A program made the translations under genes and the position numbers. 41,389 bases of DNA, taken from contig NZ_JPMI01000020.1 of assembly GCF_000733295.1 (NCBI RefSeq), forward strand, positions 1-41,389, in the 5' to 3' direction. Position 1 is the stretch's first letter. Each line of letters begins with the position of its first letter. Origin of the DNA: Archangium violaceum Cb vi76 (GTDB taxonomy: Bacteria; Myxococcota; Myxococcia; Myxococcales; Myxococcaceae). The notes beneath the pieces are model-generated. The model saw nothing but the letters and a program-made list of their open reading frames with translations, was not told the origin of the DNA and searched no databases. Below are positions 17,714 to 28,030 of this stretch, piece by piece.

Positions 17714-19234
17714 ATGACCACACTGCGGGACCGAATCGAGAACGCTGAACTGCTGGCCAAGGTCGTTCCGGTGGAGGAGGCGGTGAAGCACGTCACCGAT
17801 GGCAGCACGGTGGCCATCAGCGGCTTCACCAAGTCGGGCGAGCCAAAGACCTTCTTCCCGGCGCTCGCCCGTCACCTCGCCCAGACGGCGCCCGAGGCCC
17901 GCATCACCCTGCTGAGCGGTGCCTCGCTGTCGGACGACGTCGAGGGCCCCATGGCCCCCTTCATCCGCAAGCGCGGGCCGTACATGTCCTCGGCCATCTC
18001 GCGCAAGCTCATCCACTCGGGGGAGATGGACTTCACCGACGTCCACCTGTCCGCCTTCGCGCGCAACCTGATGTACGGGTTCTACGGGGAGATCGACGTC
18101 GCCGTCGTCGAGGTGTCGCGTATCCGCGAGGACGGCAGTGTCGTCCTCTCCTCGTCGGTGGGTGTCTCCGCCGAGGCGCTCGCCCGGGCGCGCAAGGTCA
18201 TCCTCGAGGTGAACACCGCGGTGCCGGACTACACGGGCTTCCATGACATCGTCCTGCCCGCCGTGCACCCCAAGGTGGGCTGGCCGCTGCCCCTGGTGAA
18301 CGTGCGCGACCGCATCGGCACTCCGTACGTCGAGTTCGACCGCAGCAAGGTGGTGGCCGTCGTCGAGTCCGTCACGCCCGATCACCCGGTGCCCTTCAAG
18401 GCCGCGAGCGACACGGATCGCCGCATCGCCCAGAACGTCATCGATTTCCTCATGCAGTGCCGCCAGCAGTTCGGCTGGGGCAAGCGCCTGCCTCCCATCC
18501 AGTCCGGCGTGGGCAACGTGGCCAACGCCATCATCGGCGAACTCTACGCATCCCCCTTCCAGAAGATCCGCTTCTGGACCGAGGTCTTCCAGGACGGAAT
18601 GCTGCGCTACGTGGAGGACGACGCGAAGTTCGAGAACGCGTCCGCCACGGCGGTCTCCTTCTCGGCCGAGGGGCGCCAGCGCTTCCTGGAGATGTTCGAG
18701 CGCTGCCGGGACAAGCTGGTGCTGCGGCCCATGTGGCTGTCCAACAGCCCGGAGATCATCTCGCGGCTGTTCGTCATCGCGATGAACACCCCCATCGAGG
18801 TGGACATCTACGGGCACGTGAACTCCACGCACATCGACGGCTCGCGCATCGTCAACGGGCTGGGGGGCTCGGGTGACTTCTTCCGCAACGCCTACCTGAG
18901 CATCGTGCACACGCCGTCCACCCGGCCGCTGAAGGACGGGCGTGTCGTGAGCTGCGTGATGCCGTACGTGAGGCACATCGACCACACCGAGCACGACATC
19001 AAGTGCGTCGTCACCGAGCACGGCTACGCGCTCAACATGGACATCCGCTCGCCCAAGCGGCGCGCCGTGGACATCATCGAGCGGTGTGCGCACCCGCACT
19101 TCCGCCCGTTGCTGCACGCCTACCTGGACATGGCGGGCGCCGGAGACGAGCCCCGGGCCACCGACATGAAGGCCCTGGAGGCATGGTGGCGGGACTACGA
19201 CGAGGCCTGCCGCAACTTCCCCAAGGGCGGCTGA
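17714..19234 (+). CDS. acetyl-CoA hydrolase/succinate-CoA transferase family protein
   Basis: A 506-residue cytosolic enzyme of the acetyl-CoA hydrolase/CoA-transferase family (Cat1/AarC/Ach1 type), which moves CoA between acyl groups such as acetate and succinate through a glutamyl-CoA intermediate. The N-terminal domain has DGSTVAISGFTKSGEPK and the C-terminal domain has the glycine-rich GLGGSGDFFRN loop. The likely catalytic glutamate is in FWTEVFQDG, and the C-terminus contains the ITEHGYA-type motif as VTEHGYALN. Length is typical. The ATG at 17714 lies 40 nt after the cyclase stop; an in-frame ATG at 17699 sits directly on GGAGG and is less suitable. It may be co-transcribed with the cyclase, though a metabolic link is not obvious. 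Confidence 0.87.
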   Translation: MTTLRDRIENAELLAKVVPVEEAVKHVTDGSTVAISGFTKSGEPKTFFPALARHLAQTAPEARITLLSGASLSDDVEGPMAPFIRKRGPYMSSAISRKLIHSGEMDFTDVHLSAFARNLMYGFYGEIDVAVVEVSRIREDGSVVLSSSVGVSAEALARARKVILEVNTAVPDYTGFHDIVLPAVHPKVGWPLPLVNVRDRIGTPYVEFDRSKVVAVVESVTPDHPVPFKAASDTDRRIAQNVIDFLMQCRQQFGWGKRLPPIQSGVGNVANAIIGELYASPFQKIRFWTEVFQDGMLRYVEDDAKFENASATAVSFSAEGRQRFLEMFERCRDKLVLRPMWLSNSPEIISRLFVIAMNTPIEVDIYGHVNSTHIDGSRIVNGLGGSGDFFRNAYLSIVHTPSTRPLKDGRVVSCVMPYVRHIDHTEHDIKCVVTEHGYALNMDIRSPKRRAVDIIERCAHPHFRPLLHAYLDMAGAGDEPRATDMKALEAWWRDYDEACRNFPKGG

Positions 19235-19238
19235 GCTC

Positions 19239-20123
19239 TCACGCTCCCACCTCCTTCGCGCGCTCGCGCACCTCCGTGGCGAACAGCTCGGCCGCGGGCG
19301 GGCGGGGCGCGCCCTTGCGCCACAGGAGCGCCGCGAGCTCGGAGCGTGGGGCGGGGGAGAGACGCTTCACCACCAGGCGCTCGGCGTCGGCCAGCCGGGG
19401 CTCGGGGAGCACGGTGACGGCGAGGCCCGCGCGCACGATGGCGAGCACGGTGGCCACCGCGTTCGATTCGAGCGCGATGTTCGGCGTGAAGCGCATGGCA
19501 TCGAACCAGACGTCCACGCGCGCACGCACGCGCAGCCCGGGTGAGAGCAGCGCGAACGGCTCGTCCTTGAGCTGCCGCAAGGCCACGGACTCCGCTCCCG
19601 CCAGGGGGTGCCCCTTGGCCACGAAGAGCGCGAGCTTGCTGTCGAAGACGGGCTCGGCGTCGAGGTCCGGTGCGCGCGCGGGCGCATACCCCAGCCCCAC
19701 GTCCAGCTTGCCGTCCGAGAGCCGCCGCTCCAACCGCCGCACGACCGCCTCCTCGGCGCTCAGCGCGAGACCCGGGTGTTTGCGCAGCACGGCGGCCAGG
19801 GCCGGCACGACGACCCCTCGCATGCTCGGCGGGTAACCCACGCGCAGCGCTCCCGTGGTCAGTCCCCGTAGGGCGCTCACCGCCACCCGGCCGGCATCCA
19901 CGTCCTCCAGCGCCCGTGAGGCATAGGTGCGGAACAGCTCCCCTGCCTGTGTCAGCCGCACGCCACTGCGAGCGCGCTCGAAGAGGGGTGAGCCGAGCTC
20001 CTCCTCGAGCTGGCGGATCTGCTGCGACAGCGTGGGCTGCGAGACGTGGATGCGCCTCGCGGCACGTCCGAAGTGCAGCGTGTCGGCGACGGCGGAGAAG
20101 TAGCGGAGGTGTCGGAGCTCCAT
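19239..20123 (-). CDS. LysR-family transcriptional regulator
   Basis: A 294-residue regulator with the LysR winged helix at the N-terminus (MELRHLRYFSAVAD, then FGRAARRIHVSQPTLSQQIRQLE, given here only in part: SQPTLSQQI recognition helix), a linker helix and a type 2 periplasmic-binding-like effector domain from about residue 90. It is transcribed away from the ThDP enzyme/aldehyde dehydrogenase pair, with a perfect T-N11-A site in between. The classic arrangement suggests it controls both itself and the pair in response to a metabolite of their pathway. It converges on the CoA-transferase gene with only a 4-nt gap. The ATG at 20123 begins the conserved helix; the far longer upstream open frame is antisense to the ThDP gene. 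Confidence 0.93.
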   Translation of the reverse strand: MELRHLRYFSAVADTLHFGRAARRIHVSQPTLSQQIRQLEEELGSPLFERARSGVRLTQAGELFRTYASRALEDVDAGRVAVSALRGLTTGALRVGYPPSMRGVVVPALAAVLRKHPGLALSAEEAVVRRLERRLSDGKLDVGLGYAPARAPDLDAEPVFDSKLALFVAKGHPLAGAESVALRQLKDEPFALLSPGLRVRARVDVWFDAMRFTPNIALESNAVATVLAIVRAGLAVTVLPEPRLADAERLVVKRLSPAPRSELAALLWRKGAPRPPAAELFATEVRERAKEVGA

Positions 20124-20132
20124 TCTCCCATC

Positions 20133-20147
20133 ATAGGCAATGCCTAT
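20133..20147. promoter_or_regulatory. LysR T-N11-A operator
   Basis: ATAGGC-AAT-GCCTAT is a perfect 15-bp dyad containing T-N11-A (T20134, A20146), the consensus recognition box of LysR regulators. It lies 10 bp upstream of the LysR start codon and 79 bp before the divergent ThDP enzyme gene, fitting autorepression plus activation of the pair. Confidence 0.75.
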
Positions 20148-20225
20148 CGGCTCCATGGGAACAAACGAATGTACGAATCGCCGGCCGCGCGTAGATCTTG
20201 TCGCGTACCGGAGGAGAGTGAGCCC

Positions 20226-21863
20226 ATGAAAGCATCGGATCTGTTCGTCAAGGCCCTGGAATCGGAGGGCGTGCGCTGCGTCTTTGGACTTCCCGGCGAG
20301 GAGAACCTCGACCTGCTCGAGTCGATGCGCGCCTCGGGCGTGCGCTTCGTCGTCACGCGTCACGAGCAGGCCGCGGGCTTCATGGCCGCGACGTGGGGGC
20401 GGCTCACCGGAAAGGCGGGCGTGTGCCTCGCGACGCTCGGACCCGGCGCGACCAACCTCGTCACGGCCGCCGCGTACGCCCAGCTCGGCGCCATGCCCAT
20501 GGTCATGCTCACCGGCCAGAAGCCCATCAAGGCCAGCAAGCAGGGCCACTTCCAGATCGTCGACGTGGTGGGAATGATGCGGCCGCTCACCAAGTCCACC
20601 CGGACGCTCGTCTCCGCGGATCACGTCCCCTCGGCGGTGCGCGAGGCCTTCCGCCGCGCGGAGGAGGAGCGTCCCGGCGCGACCCACCTGGAGCTGCCCG
20701 AGGACGTGGCCCGCGAGTCCACGGACGCCGCGCCCCTCGCACCCGCTGTCCTTCGCCGGCCCGTGGCGGATGAAGCCTCCATCGCCCAGGCCGTCGAGGC
20801 CATCGCGTCCGCCCGCCGCCCGCTGCTCATGATCGGCGCGGGCGCCAACCGCAAGCTCACCTCGGAGATGCTCCGCGTCTTCGTGGACCGCGTCGGCGTG
20901 CCCTTCTTCAGCACCCAGATGGGCAAGGGCGTGGTGGATGAGACGCATCCGCTCTGGATGGGCACGGCCGCGCTCTCCGACGGAGACTTCGTCCACCGGG
21001 CCATCGAGGCCTCGGACTGCATCATCAACGTCGGCCATGACGTCATCGAGAAGCCGCCGTTCGTCATGCGCGACCACCGCCGCACGGTGGTCCACCTGAA
21101 CTTCTCCTCGGCCGAGGTCGACCCCGTGTACTTCCCGCAGGTGCAGGTGACCGGCGATATCGCCAACGCGGTATGGCGCATCGCGGAGGGGGTCGGCCCC
21201 CGGTCGCACTGGGACTTCTCCTCCTTCGAGCGCGCTCGGGCGGGACTCGACGCACAGCTCGCGGAGGGGGGACGCGATGATCGCTTCCCCATCTACCCCG
21301 CGAGGCTCGTCGCCGAGGTGCGGCGCGCGATGCCGGATGACGGAATCGTGTGCCTGGACAACGGCATGTACAAGCTCTGGTTCGCTCGCTACTACCGCTG
21401 CCGCCGGCCCAACACGCTGCTGCTCGACAACGCGCTCGCCACCATGGGAGCGGGGCTTCCGTCCGCCATCGCCGCGAAGCTGGTCCATCCGCGCCGCAAG
21501 GTGCTCGCCGTCTGCGGTGACGGCGGGTTCATGATGAACTCGCAGGAGCTCGAGACGGCGGTCCGCCTGAAGTTGGATCTCACCGTGGTCGTGGTGCGCG
21601 ACGATGGCTACGGGATGATCCGCTGGAAGCAGGGCGAGATGGGGCTCCCGGACTTCGGAATGGAGCTGGGCAACCCGGACTTCGTCCGCTACGCGGAGGC
21701 GTACGGGGCGAAGGGGCACCGCCCGGCGAGCGCCTCGGAGTTCGGCGCCACGCTCGCCCGCTGCCTGGAATCGGGCGGCGTGCACGTCATCGACCTGCCT
21801 ATCGACTACTCGGACAACGCGCGCGCGCTCGGAGCCAGTGCCGAGGACCCCGCGGTGCGCTGA
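20226..21863 (+). CDS. ThDP-dependent acetolactate-synthase-like decarboxylase
   Basis: A 545-residue enzyme of the ThDP family (AHAS/pyruvate-oxidase/benzoylformate-decarboxylase group). The N-terminal domain has FGLPGEEN and the cofactor-activating glutamate in TRHEQAAGFMA (E47). The C-terminal ThDP-binding motif begins at CGDGGFMMNSQELE; the usual Asn-Asn pair at its end is Asp-Asp (VVRDDGYGMI). No regulatory small subunit is adjacent, arguing against a biosynthetic acetohydroxyacid synthase. Pairing with an aldehyde dehydrogenase 35 nt downstream suggests a 2-oxo acid is decarboxylated to an aldehyde and then oxidised (inference). GGAGGAG precedes the ATG by about 10 nt. Catabolic acetolactate synthase remains possible. 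Confidence 0.83.
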   Translation: MKASDLFVKALESEGVRCVFGLPGEENLDLLESMRASGVRFVVTRHEQAAGFMAATWGRLTGKAGVCLATLGPGATNLVTAAAYAQLGAMPMVMLTGQKPIKASKQGHFQIVDVVGMMRPLTKSTRTLVSADHVPSAVREAFRRAEEERPGATHLELPEDVARESTDAAPLAPAVLRRPVADEASIAQAVEAIASARRPLLMIGAGANRKLTSEMLRVFVDRVGVPFFSTQMGKGVVDETHPLWMGTAALSDGDFVHRAIEASDCIINVGHDVIEKPPFVMRDHRRTVVHLNFSSAEVDPVYFPQVQVTGDIANAVWRIAEGVGPRSHWDFSSFERARAGLDAQLAEGGRDDRFPIYPARLVAEVRRAMPDDGIVCLDNGMYKLWFARYYRCRRPNTLLLDNALATMGAGLPSAIAAKLVHPRRKVLAVCGDGGFMMNSQELETAVRLKLDLTVVVVRDDGYGMIRWKQGEMGLPDFGMELGNPDFVRYAEAYGAKGHRPASASEFGATLARCLESGGVHVIDLPIDYSDNARALGASAEDPAVR

Positions 21864-21898
21864 GCCACGAACCTGAGAGAGAGAAAGTGAGGACCCCC

Positions 21899-23332
21899 AT
21901 GTTGGCAGAACGCTACCCGTACTACCTGGCCAACCGCCCGCGGCAGCCCAACGCGGAGCTGGCCGTGACCGACAAATACTCGGGCGAGGTCGTGACGCGC
22001 GTCGCGCTCGCGGATGCCGCCGCCGTGGAGGAGGCCATCGCCGCCGCCGTGCGAGCGGCCGGCCCGATGCGGCGTCTGGCTCCGTATGCGCGTCAGGAGG
22101 TGCTCGAGCACTGCGTGCGCCGCTTCCGCGAGCGGGCCGAGGAGCTCGCGTTCGCACTCTGCATCGAGGCGGGCAAGCCCCTGCGCGACGCACGGGGTGA
22201 AGTCACCCGGCTGATCGACACGTTCAAGGCCGCGGCCGAGGAGGCCGTGCGCGGCGGGGGAGAGGTGCTGAACCTGGAGGTGTCCAAGCGCGCCGAGGGT
22301 TACCGGGGCTTCACCCAGCGCGTCCCCGTGGGTCCGTGCTCGTTCATCACGCCGTTCAACTTCCCGCTCAACCTGGTGGCGCACAAGGTGGCGCCCGCCA
22401 TCGCCGCCGGCTGCCCGTTCGTGCTCAAGCCGTCGGACCGCACGCCCGTGAGCGCGATGATCATGGCCGAGGTGCTCGCCGAGACGGACCTCCCCGAGGG
22501 CGCCTTCTCGGTCCTCCCGACGCGCCTCGAGGACGTGGGGCCCTTCATCGAGGATGACCGGCTCAAGCTGCTGTCGTTCACGGGCTCGGAGAAGGTGGGC
22601 TGGGAGCTCAAGGCTCGCGCGGGACGCAAGAAGGTAGTGCTGGAGCTCGGCGGCAACGCGGCCTGCGTGGTGGACCGAGACCAGGGTGAGCGCCTGGACT
22701 TCGTCGCGGACCGCATCGCCCACGGGGCCTTCTTCCAGGCGGGGCAGAGCTGCATCTCGGTGCAGCGCGTGCTCGTGCACGAGGAGCTGTACGGGGCCCT
22801 GCGCGAGCGGCTCGTTGCCCGGGCTCGGGCGCTGCGCGCGGGGAACCCCCGGGACGAGGCCACCACGCTCGGCCCCATGATCGACGAGGCCGCCGCGCGC
22901 CGGCTGGAGGGATGGATCCACCGCGCCGTGGAGCGCGGGGCACGCGTGCTGGCCGGGGGAGGGCGGCGGGGCGCGTTGCTCGAGGCCACCGTGCTGGAGG
23001 GCGTGCCCGCAGACGAGCCGCTGAGCGCGGAGGAGGCGTTCGGGCCGGTCGTGCTGCTCCAGCCCTTCGGCTCCTTCGAGGACGCGCTGCGCGAGGTAAA
23101 TGCCGGGCGCTACGGGCTGCAGGCGGGCGTCTTCACGAACGACCTGTCGCGGGCGATGCGGGCGTGGGACGAATTGGAGGTGGGAGGCGTCGTCGTGGGT
23201 GACGTGCCGAGCTTCCGCGTCGACACGATGCCCTACGGGGGTGTGAAGGGCTCGGGACTGGGGCGCGAGGGCGTGAAGTACGCCATCGAGGACATGACCG
23301 AGCTGCGGCTGCTCGTGCTGCGCCAGGGGTGA
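21899..23332 (+). CDS. NAD(P)-dependent aldehyde dehydrogenase family protein
   Basis: A 477-residue ALDH-superfamily enzyme that oxidises an aldehyde to an acid or acyl-enzyme. The oxyanion asparagine is in TPFNFPLNLV (N154), the general base in LELGGNA (E249) and the nucleophile in AGQSCISVQR (C285); LKPSDRTP and FTGSEKVG form the cofactor site. The sequence style is closest to lactaldehyde/phosphonoacetaldehyde/non-phosphorylating glyceraldehyde-3-phosphate dehydrogenases. The ATG at 21899 has GAGG six bases upstream; a GTG four codons earlier is also possible. It forms an operon with the ThDP enzyme and is probably under the divergent LysR. It converges on the TIR-STAND gene with 10 nt between stops. 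Confidence 0.9.
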   Translation: MLAERYPYYLANRPRQPNAELAVTDKYSGEVVTRVALADAAAVEEAIAAAVRAAGPMRRLAPYARQEVLEHCVRRFRERAEELAFALCIEAGKPLRDARGEVTRLIDTFKAAAEEAVRGGGEVLNLEVSKRAEGYRGFTQRVPVGPCSFITPFNFPLNLVAHKVAPAIAAGCPFVLKPSDRTPVSAMIMAEVLAETDLPEGAFSVLPTRLEDVGPFIEDDRLKLLSFTGSEKVGWELKARAGRKKVVLELGGNAACVVDRDQGERLDFVADRIAHGAFFQAGQSCISVQRVLVHEELYGALRERLVARARALRAGNPRDEATTLGPMIDEAAARRLEGWIHRAVERGARVLAGGGRRGALLEATVLEGVPADEPLSAEEAFGPVVLLQPFGSFEDALREVNAGRYGLQAGVFTNDLSRAMRAWDELEVGGVVVGDVPSFRVDTMPYGGVKGSGLGREGVKYAIEDMTELRLLVLRQG

Positions 23333-23342
23333 GACTGGCGTC

Positions 23343-26300
23343 TCAGTGCTTTCGCACCAGATGACGCTCGCGCTCCTCGGGCGTCAGCTCTCGCAGACTC
23401 CGGCTCCTGGCCAATGCGAGCAGTCCCTTCTTCGTCGCGGGCCAGAGCCACGCCACCGGGCCCGCCGCTGTGACCAGGGTCTGTCCATCGCCGAGGAAGG
23501 CCACATCCGAGATCGGGTCCAGGTGTCCTCTCAACGTCGCCAGCCGCGAGCCGTCCGACTCCCAGAGGCAGATCGTCCCGTCCTCGGCCGCGGTGAACAG
23601 GCGGAGGCCATCGGGAGTAGACCCGATCTTCCGCACGGCCTTCTCGTGTCCATGGAGCTTCAGGAGGACCTCCTCGCCGTTCGAGCTCCTCACCTCCGCG
23701 ACTCCATCCGCATAGCCAAGATAGAGGCGGGCTCCCTCCGGATTCAGGGTGCAGCAGGTCACCTTTCGACCCGGCGCGAGGAGTCGCGGTTTCTCGTTCA
23801 TCCCGCTCTCGATGCTCACGCGGGGAGCACCCTGCTCCAGCAACAGGATGTGGGTGCCATCGGGGAGCAGGTGCGCACCGTCGATGTGGTCAGTGAGTTT
23901 GTTGGGGCGGTGAAAGAGGAGCCGGGCCGCCTTGTACGGAGCAATGGGCCCAGGATGGATTTCCTCTCTTATCGGTTCGCTCGTGGGCTCGTCACCCGTT
24001 GCTCGATGATGGATGACCAGGGGCGTGTCGGGTCCAACGCCGTTCTTATGGAGATGCACGCCGAAAGGCCTGTACGGGTCATCGAGTTCCAGGAAGGGAG
24101 GCCGCAGGTCCCAGACGAAAACCTCTTGATGTGCATTACGGGTGAGGGCCCGGTCTCCGGAGCGGGAGAACTCTCCGTATTCGACTCCCCAGTAGTGGTC
24201 TCCCATCCGCGCGACTTCCACGCCCTCCAGGCTCCAAAGCCTCCCGGTTCCATCGTTCGACACCGTGAGCACCCGGGTTCCATCGGGGCTGAAGCACGCG
24301 TGCCTGATGTCGTGCTGATGCCGCTTTTCTCCTCGCAGCACGGCCAGGGCGTTGCCGTCCCGGTCCCACAGTTGCACGAAATCGGCGAATCCATAGGTCA
24401 GGAATCGCTCGCCGCCAGGCGCCCAGCGGGCGTTCTGGAACCCGAGGGTCTTGCCGGATTCATCGTGCTGGGGCTCGAGACGGCGTAGCAGCGCATGGTG
24501 TTCATTCCACAAGCAAACGCAATCGTAGGACACCGTGAGCAATCGGTTCCCCCGTGGCTGCGGGTCGACGTGCCGGACGTCCGATTCGTGCCCCTGGAGT
24601 GCCAGCGCTGGCCCGGGTTCGACAGCCCATACGTCTATCCGTGAGCCATCTGTCGCACGATCCTCTCTCGACGTCAGCAACGAGGTGCCGTCAGGGCTCC
24701 AGGCCGGAAAGACGCTCACCTGAAACCATCCCTGCACATCCTGATTCTGGAGGGTGGTGAGGAGTCTTCCGTTGGCGCGATAGATGCGCACCGTGCCATC
24801 ACCCTCCTCGGTCAACAGGTGCCGGCCGCTCGGGCTCCACGAGCCTCGTTGGAGGGCTGAACTCGCGTCATGGAGGATCAGGTGGCTCTTCCCTGTCAGA
24901 TCCCACACACGCGCGGTGCCATCCTCGCTGACGGTGAGCACGCGCTTCCCCGATGGGTGGAACTCGCCACCGCTGAGCGGCGAGGTATGTCCGGTGAGTG
25001 TGGCCACCATTTGGCCATCGCGGCCCCAGATTCGCGCTGTGTTGTCTCGAGCCACTGTCAGGGCATGCTGGCCATCAGGGCTCCAATCACCGTCAATGAT
25101 GCGGTGTTCGTGACCCTCGAGCTTGTGCACCTCCCCGTCCCGGCTGTTCCACAGGGCCGCGATACGGTTCTCGGATGCGATGACGAGGATCCATGTGCCA
25201 TCCGGACTGAAGTAACCGTAGGGCCAGGTTCCGCCAATGTTGAACCGGGCCACGAGCTCTCCGCCACGCCTCCACAGGCGCACCGCACCGTCGATGCGCG
25301 CGGTGAGGAGGAGTTGCCCATCCGGGCTGAATTCCCCGCAGCTCGAAGACTCCTCCTGACCGCCATCCCGGAGCGTCGACATGAGCTCGCCGCGCGTGTT
25401 GAAGAGCCACGCCGCGATGGAGCGATCCTTGTACGAAAGGCTGGGAATGATCGCGACCACCTCACCGTCCGGGCTGAAGCGTGCGGACCCGACATGGTTG
25501 CTCTCCACGGGGAGCCACGTGAGCAGCTTTCCATCGAGCGTCAGGAGCGCGGCCTTCCGGCCGATCAGGGCCAGCAGCGTCTTTCCATCCGGGCTCGGAC
25601 GGAAGTAGGCCGAGGGGGCGGGGTATTCTGCCTCCAACGGGATGCTCTTGCGCTGCGGGCTGCCCAGCAACGCAGCGTACAGCTCCGAACGTGTCTCCTC
25701 ATCGCCACGGGAGCGCACGGCCTCACGAGCCAGCAGCAGCGACAACATGGGCTGTCGTGGCCGCACCTGCGCCGAGCGCATCGCCAGCATTCGAGCCACC
25801 GCCAACCGGGTCAGCTCGGTCTCTCGTTTCCGCCGCGCCGCCGCTTCCTCCTCGGCTCTCTGGAGGACCTCCACCGACTCCTGGAGGAAGGCACGCTCCT
25901 CGTTAGTCAGCAGGGGCGCCAGGGGGGTCTCCAGCTCCCTGGCGCGTGCCAGCCGCGTGCCTCGCCACAGCTCGTCCGCGTTTCTCCCGGAGCGCTGCCA
26001 GGCCTCCGTGGCGCGAGCCACTTCCTGACGCAGCAGCAGGAGCTCGCGATCCTCATCCAACCAATCGCGGAGCCGCTTCCATCCATGCACCAGCGCCTCG
26101 TGCGCCAGCTCGATGTCATCGCCGTCCGCCACGAGCAACCGCTCGATGATGAACCGGTCCAGGAGGTCCGACACATCGGCTCCGGCTTCCGCGAGCTCCG
26201 CACGTGAAACACGGCGTCGCGTATCCCCGGTTCCATCTCCCACGATGATGAGCTTGCTGAACGCGCGCCGTGCCGTCTGCTGTTGCGTCTTCGTCAGTCC

Positions 26301-27623
26301 ATGGAAGACCTGCTCCGCGCTGCGGGCGATGGCTCCCGGCAACTCTCCGATGCGGCGGTATCCCTCCCAGGTGAGCAGGTCTCCCGCCCGCTCGTTCCAG
26401 AGTTGGAGCAGTGCGAATTGAAGCAGGGGCAGATTGCCAGGCTGGGCCTGCACGGCCGCCAGGAGCGCGTCGACGAGCCCAGACTCGAAGCGCAGCCCGG
26501 AGAGCGCCGCTGGCCGGGTCACCGTCTCGCGCAGCTCGAGCTCGGTCAAGGGCCGTAGGAGGAACGTGGCGCGGTTCAGATGCTCCGCCAGCCCTTTCTG
26601 CTCCTGGCAATGGCCGAGGAAGTCCGAGCGCAGGGTGGCGATGACGTGCACGCGCCCGTCTGGCACGGCTCCCGCGCGCAGGAGATTGTCCAGGAAGGCC
26701 GCGCGATCGGCCGCATCCCGGCATTGCGAGAAGACCTCCTCCAGTTGATCGACCACGAGGAGCAGCCGGGGGGAGCGTGGTTCGTGCGCGAGTGCGAGAT
26801 CGACATGATCCGTGAGCGTCTCCGGGCTGCTCAACAGGCGCTGTCGCCGTGCTTGCAAGTGCGTCGTGTCGATGGGTTGGTTCGTTCTGGGCTCGAGCGG
26901 GCCCAGGGCGAGTGCGAGTGCATGACAGGGCCGCGTCCCCGGCCGCAGGGAGACAACGCGCCAGTCATACGAACCGTTGAGCTGTCCCGTGACGACGGCG
27001 GGGAGGAGGCCCGCCAGCACGAGCGACGATTTACCACTTCCGGAAGGGCCCACGACGAGTAGCAGCCGTTGGGATTGACGCAGTTTGTCGAGCAGGAGCG
27101 CCGTGTCGTCGGAGCGGCCAAAGAACATTCGCGCATGTTCACGCTCGAAGGCTTGCAGGCCGCGGTAGGGGCACTCCGGGGAAGAGAGCAGGCCGGGACC
27201 CGGTGCCCTGCCATGAATCGCGGAGCACAGACGGCGGAACTCCTCGGCATCGTCCTGACGCAGATCGATCCAGGTCCGGTTCTCGAGCAGGCCTCTCAGC
27301 TCGGTCTGCTCGGCCCCTGGGAGCAGGACCGGGATGACCCGGCGCCCAGGGTCGCTCATGGCCCGGTATTGGGCGTTCTGCATCTCGGAGTCCTGCACAG
27401 GCCCCCATCCCTTCGGGCCGATGCACACCGCCATGCAGCGAATCTCCCGCACCGCACCCGTGATGACGGGGAGCCACTCATCTCCTGGCACCAGGTCCCA
27501 CTTGTCGAACCAGGGCCGGATCCCCTGTTCGAGCAATCGACGGGCCAGTTGCTCGACGAGAGGTTTGTCCTTGCTGTTGTGATTCAGAAAGACATCCCAC
27601 TGCTCGGACCGGGTGATGCTCAT
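23343..27623 (-). CDS. TIR-nSTAND-WD40 protein (probable abortive-infection defence effector)
   Basis: A 1426-residue, three-part protein. Residues 6-137 are a TIR domain: [12 protein letters not shown], an alphaC region with the W-x(6)-E pattern ([10 protein letters not shown]; candidate NADase glutamate E80). Residues 150-530 are an nSTAND1-type NTPase: the [10 protein letters not shown]...FFGR entry motif, Walker [10 protein letters not shown] (192-200) and Walker [13 protein letters not shown] (287-298). A coiled coil (about 575-615) leads to roughly 14-16 WD40-like repeats with repeated SPDG...LLT...W blocks, enough for two propellers. The architecture fits STAND immune sensors: the propellers recognise a trigger, the NTPase oligomerises, and TIR degrades NAD. 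The start overlaps the stop of the DUF3703 gene (ATGA), implying translational coupling. A regulatory rather than defence role cannot be excluded. Confidence 0.85.
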   Translation of the reverse strand: MSITRSEQWDVFLNHNSKDKPLVEQLARRLLEQGIRPWFDKWDLVPGDEWLPVITGAVREIRCMAVCIGPKGWGPVQDSEMQNAQYRAMSDPGRRVIPVLLPGAEQTELRGLLENRTWIDLRQDDAEEFRRLCSAIHGRAPGPGLLSSPECPYRGLQAFEREHARMFFGRSDDTALLLDKLRQSQRLLLVVGPSGSGKSSLVLAGLLPAVVTGQLNGSYDWRVVSLRPGTRPCHALALALGPLEPRTNQPIDTTHLQARRQRLLSSPETLTDHVDLALAHEPRSPRLLLVVDQLEEVFSQCRDAADRAAFLDNLLRAGAVPDGRVHVIATLRSDFLGHCQEQKGLAEHLNRATFLLRPLTELELRETVTRPAALSGLRFESGLVDALLAAVQAQPGNLPLLQFALLQLWNERAGDLLTWEGYRRIGELPGAIARSAEQVFHGLTKTQQQTARRAFSKLIIVGDGTGDTRRRVSRAELAEAGADVSDLLDRFIIERLLVADGDDIELAHEALVHGWKRLRDWLDEDRELLLLRQEVARATEAWQRSGRNADELWRGTRLARARELETPLAPLLTNEERAFLQESVEVLQRAEEEAAARRKRETELTRLAVARMLAMRSAQVRPRQPMLSLLLAREAVRSRGDEETRSELYAALLGSPQRKSIPLEAEYPAPSAYFRPSPDGKTLLALIGRKAALLTLDGKLLTWLPVESNHVGSARFSPDGEVVAIIPSLSYKDRSIAAWLFNTRGELMSTLRDGGQEESSSCGEFSPDGQLLLTARIDGAVRLWRRGGELVARFNIGGTWPYGYFSPDGTWILVIASENRIAALWNSRDGEVHKLEGHEHRIIDGDWSPDGQHALTVARDNTARIWGRDGQMVATLTGHTSPLSGGEFHPSGKRVLTVSEDGTARVWDLTGKSHLILHDASSALQRGSWSPSGRHLLTEEGDGTVRIYRANGRLLTTLQNQDVQGWFQVSVFPAWSPDGTSLLTSREDRATDGSRIDVWAVEPGPALALQGHESDVRHVDPQPRGNRLLTVSYDCVCLWNEHHALLRRLEPQHDESGKTLGFQNARWAPGGERFLTYGFADFVQLWDRDGNALAVLRGEKRHQHDIRHACFSPDGTRVLTVSNDGTGRLWSLEGVEVARMGDHYWGVEYGEFSRSGDRALTRNAHQEVFVWDLRPPFLELDDPYRPFGVHLHKNGVGPDTPLVIHHRATGDEPTSEPIREEIHPGPIAPYKAARLLFHRPNKLTDHIDGAHLLPDGTHILLLEQGAPRVSIESGMNEKPRLLAPGRKVTCCTLNPEGARLYLGYADGVAEVRSSNGEEVLLKLHGHEKAVRKIGSTPDGLRLFTAAEDGTICLWESDGSRLATLRGHLDPISDVAFLGDGQTLVTAAGPVAWLWPATKKGLLALARSRSLRELTPEERERHLVRKH

Positions 27624-27970
27624 GGCGATGTGTCGCGGAGCAGCGCCTGGAGATCCTCGGGGATGGGCATGGGGGTGAAGATGCCCACGTTCGCACCGCC
27701 CGTGTTGCCCAGGGGTGCACGGCCGAACAGGGAGCCGGGTCCGGCGAGCAGTACCCGCGGAATCTGACCCAGGAACTCACGGACGTTCCTTCTGCGCCAG
27801 GCGAAGGCGAGCATCGCGCAATGCACCCGGATGTGCGGTCCGGCATGGGCCTGGCTGAGGATGTGCGCGCGCTCGAGGAACGTCCACGCCGAGGCATGGT
27901 CTCCGCGCATCTCGGCCTCTCCGGACTGGTTCAGTTCGTGCTCGAAGTGTCGTCGCAGTCTGGGCGTCAT
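27620..27970 (-). CDS. DUF3703 family protein
   Basis: A 116-residue soluble protein matching the DUF3703 pattern: an early helical part ([20 protein letters not shown]), [18 protein letters not shown], then [26 protein letters not shown] and [10 protein letters not shown]. The histidine- and glycine-rich conserved residues are present, but the function of the family is unknown to me. Its TGA stop overlaps the ATG of the TIR-nSTAND-WD40 gene by four bases, so the two are co-translated. The divergent secreted-protein gene starts 90 bp away, with a palindrome between them. Confidence 0.85.
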   Translation of the reverse strand: MTPRLRRHFEHELNQSGEAEMRGDHASAWTFLERAHILSQAHAGPHIRVHCAMLAFAWRRRNVREFLGQIPRVLLAGPGSLFGRAPLGNTGGANVGIFTPMPIPEDLQALLRDTSP

Positions 27971-28030
27971 GGTCGTCGCGTTCTACCTCGTTGGACGGAC
28001 CGGGTCCTCTTCCGTCTCGCGGACGTGTAC

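Noticed and set aside
20124-22193. N-terminal extension of the LysR frame
   Set aside because: It runs antisense to the ThDP enzyme gene; the LysR helix-turn-helix begins at the ATG at 20123.
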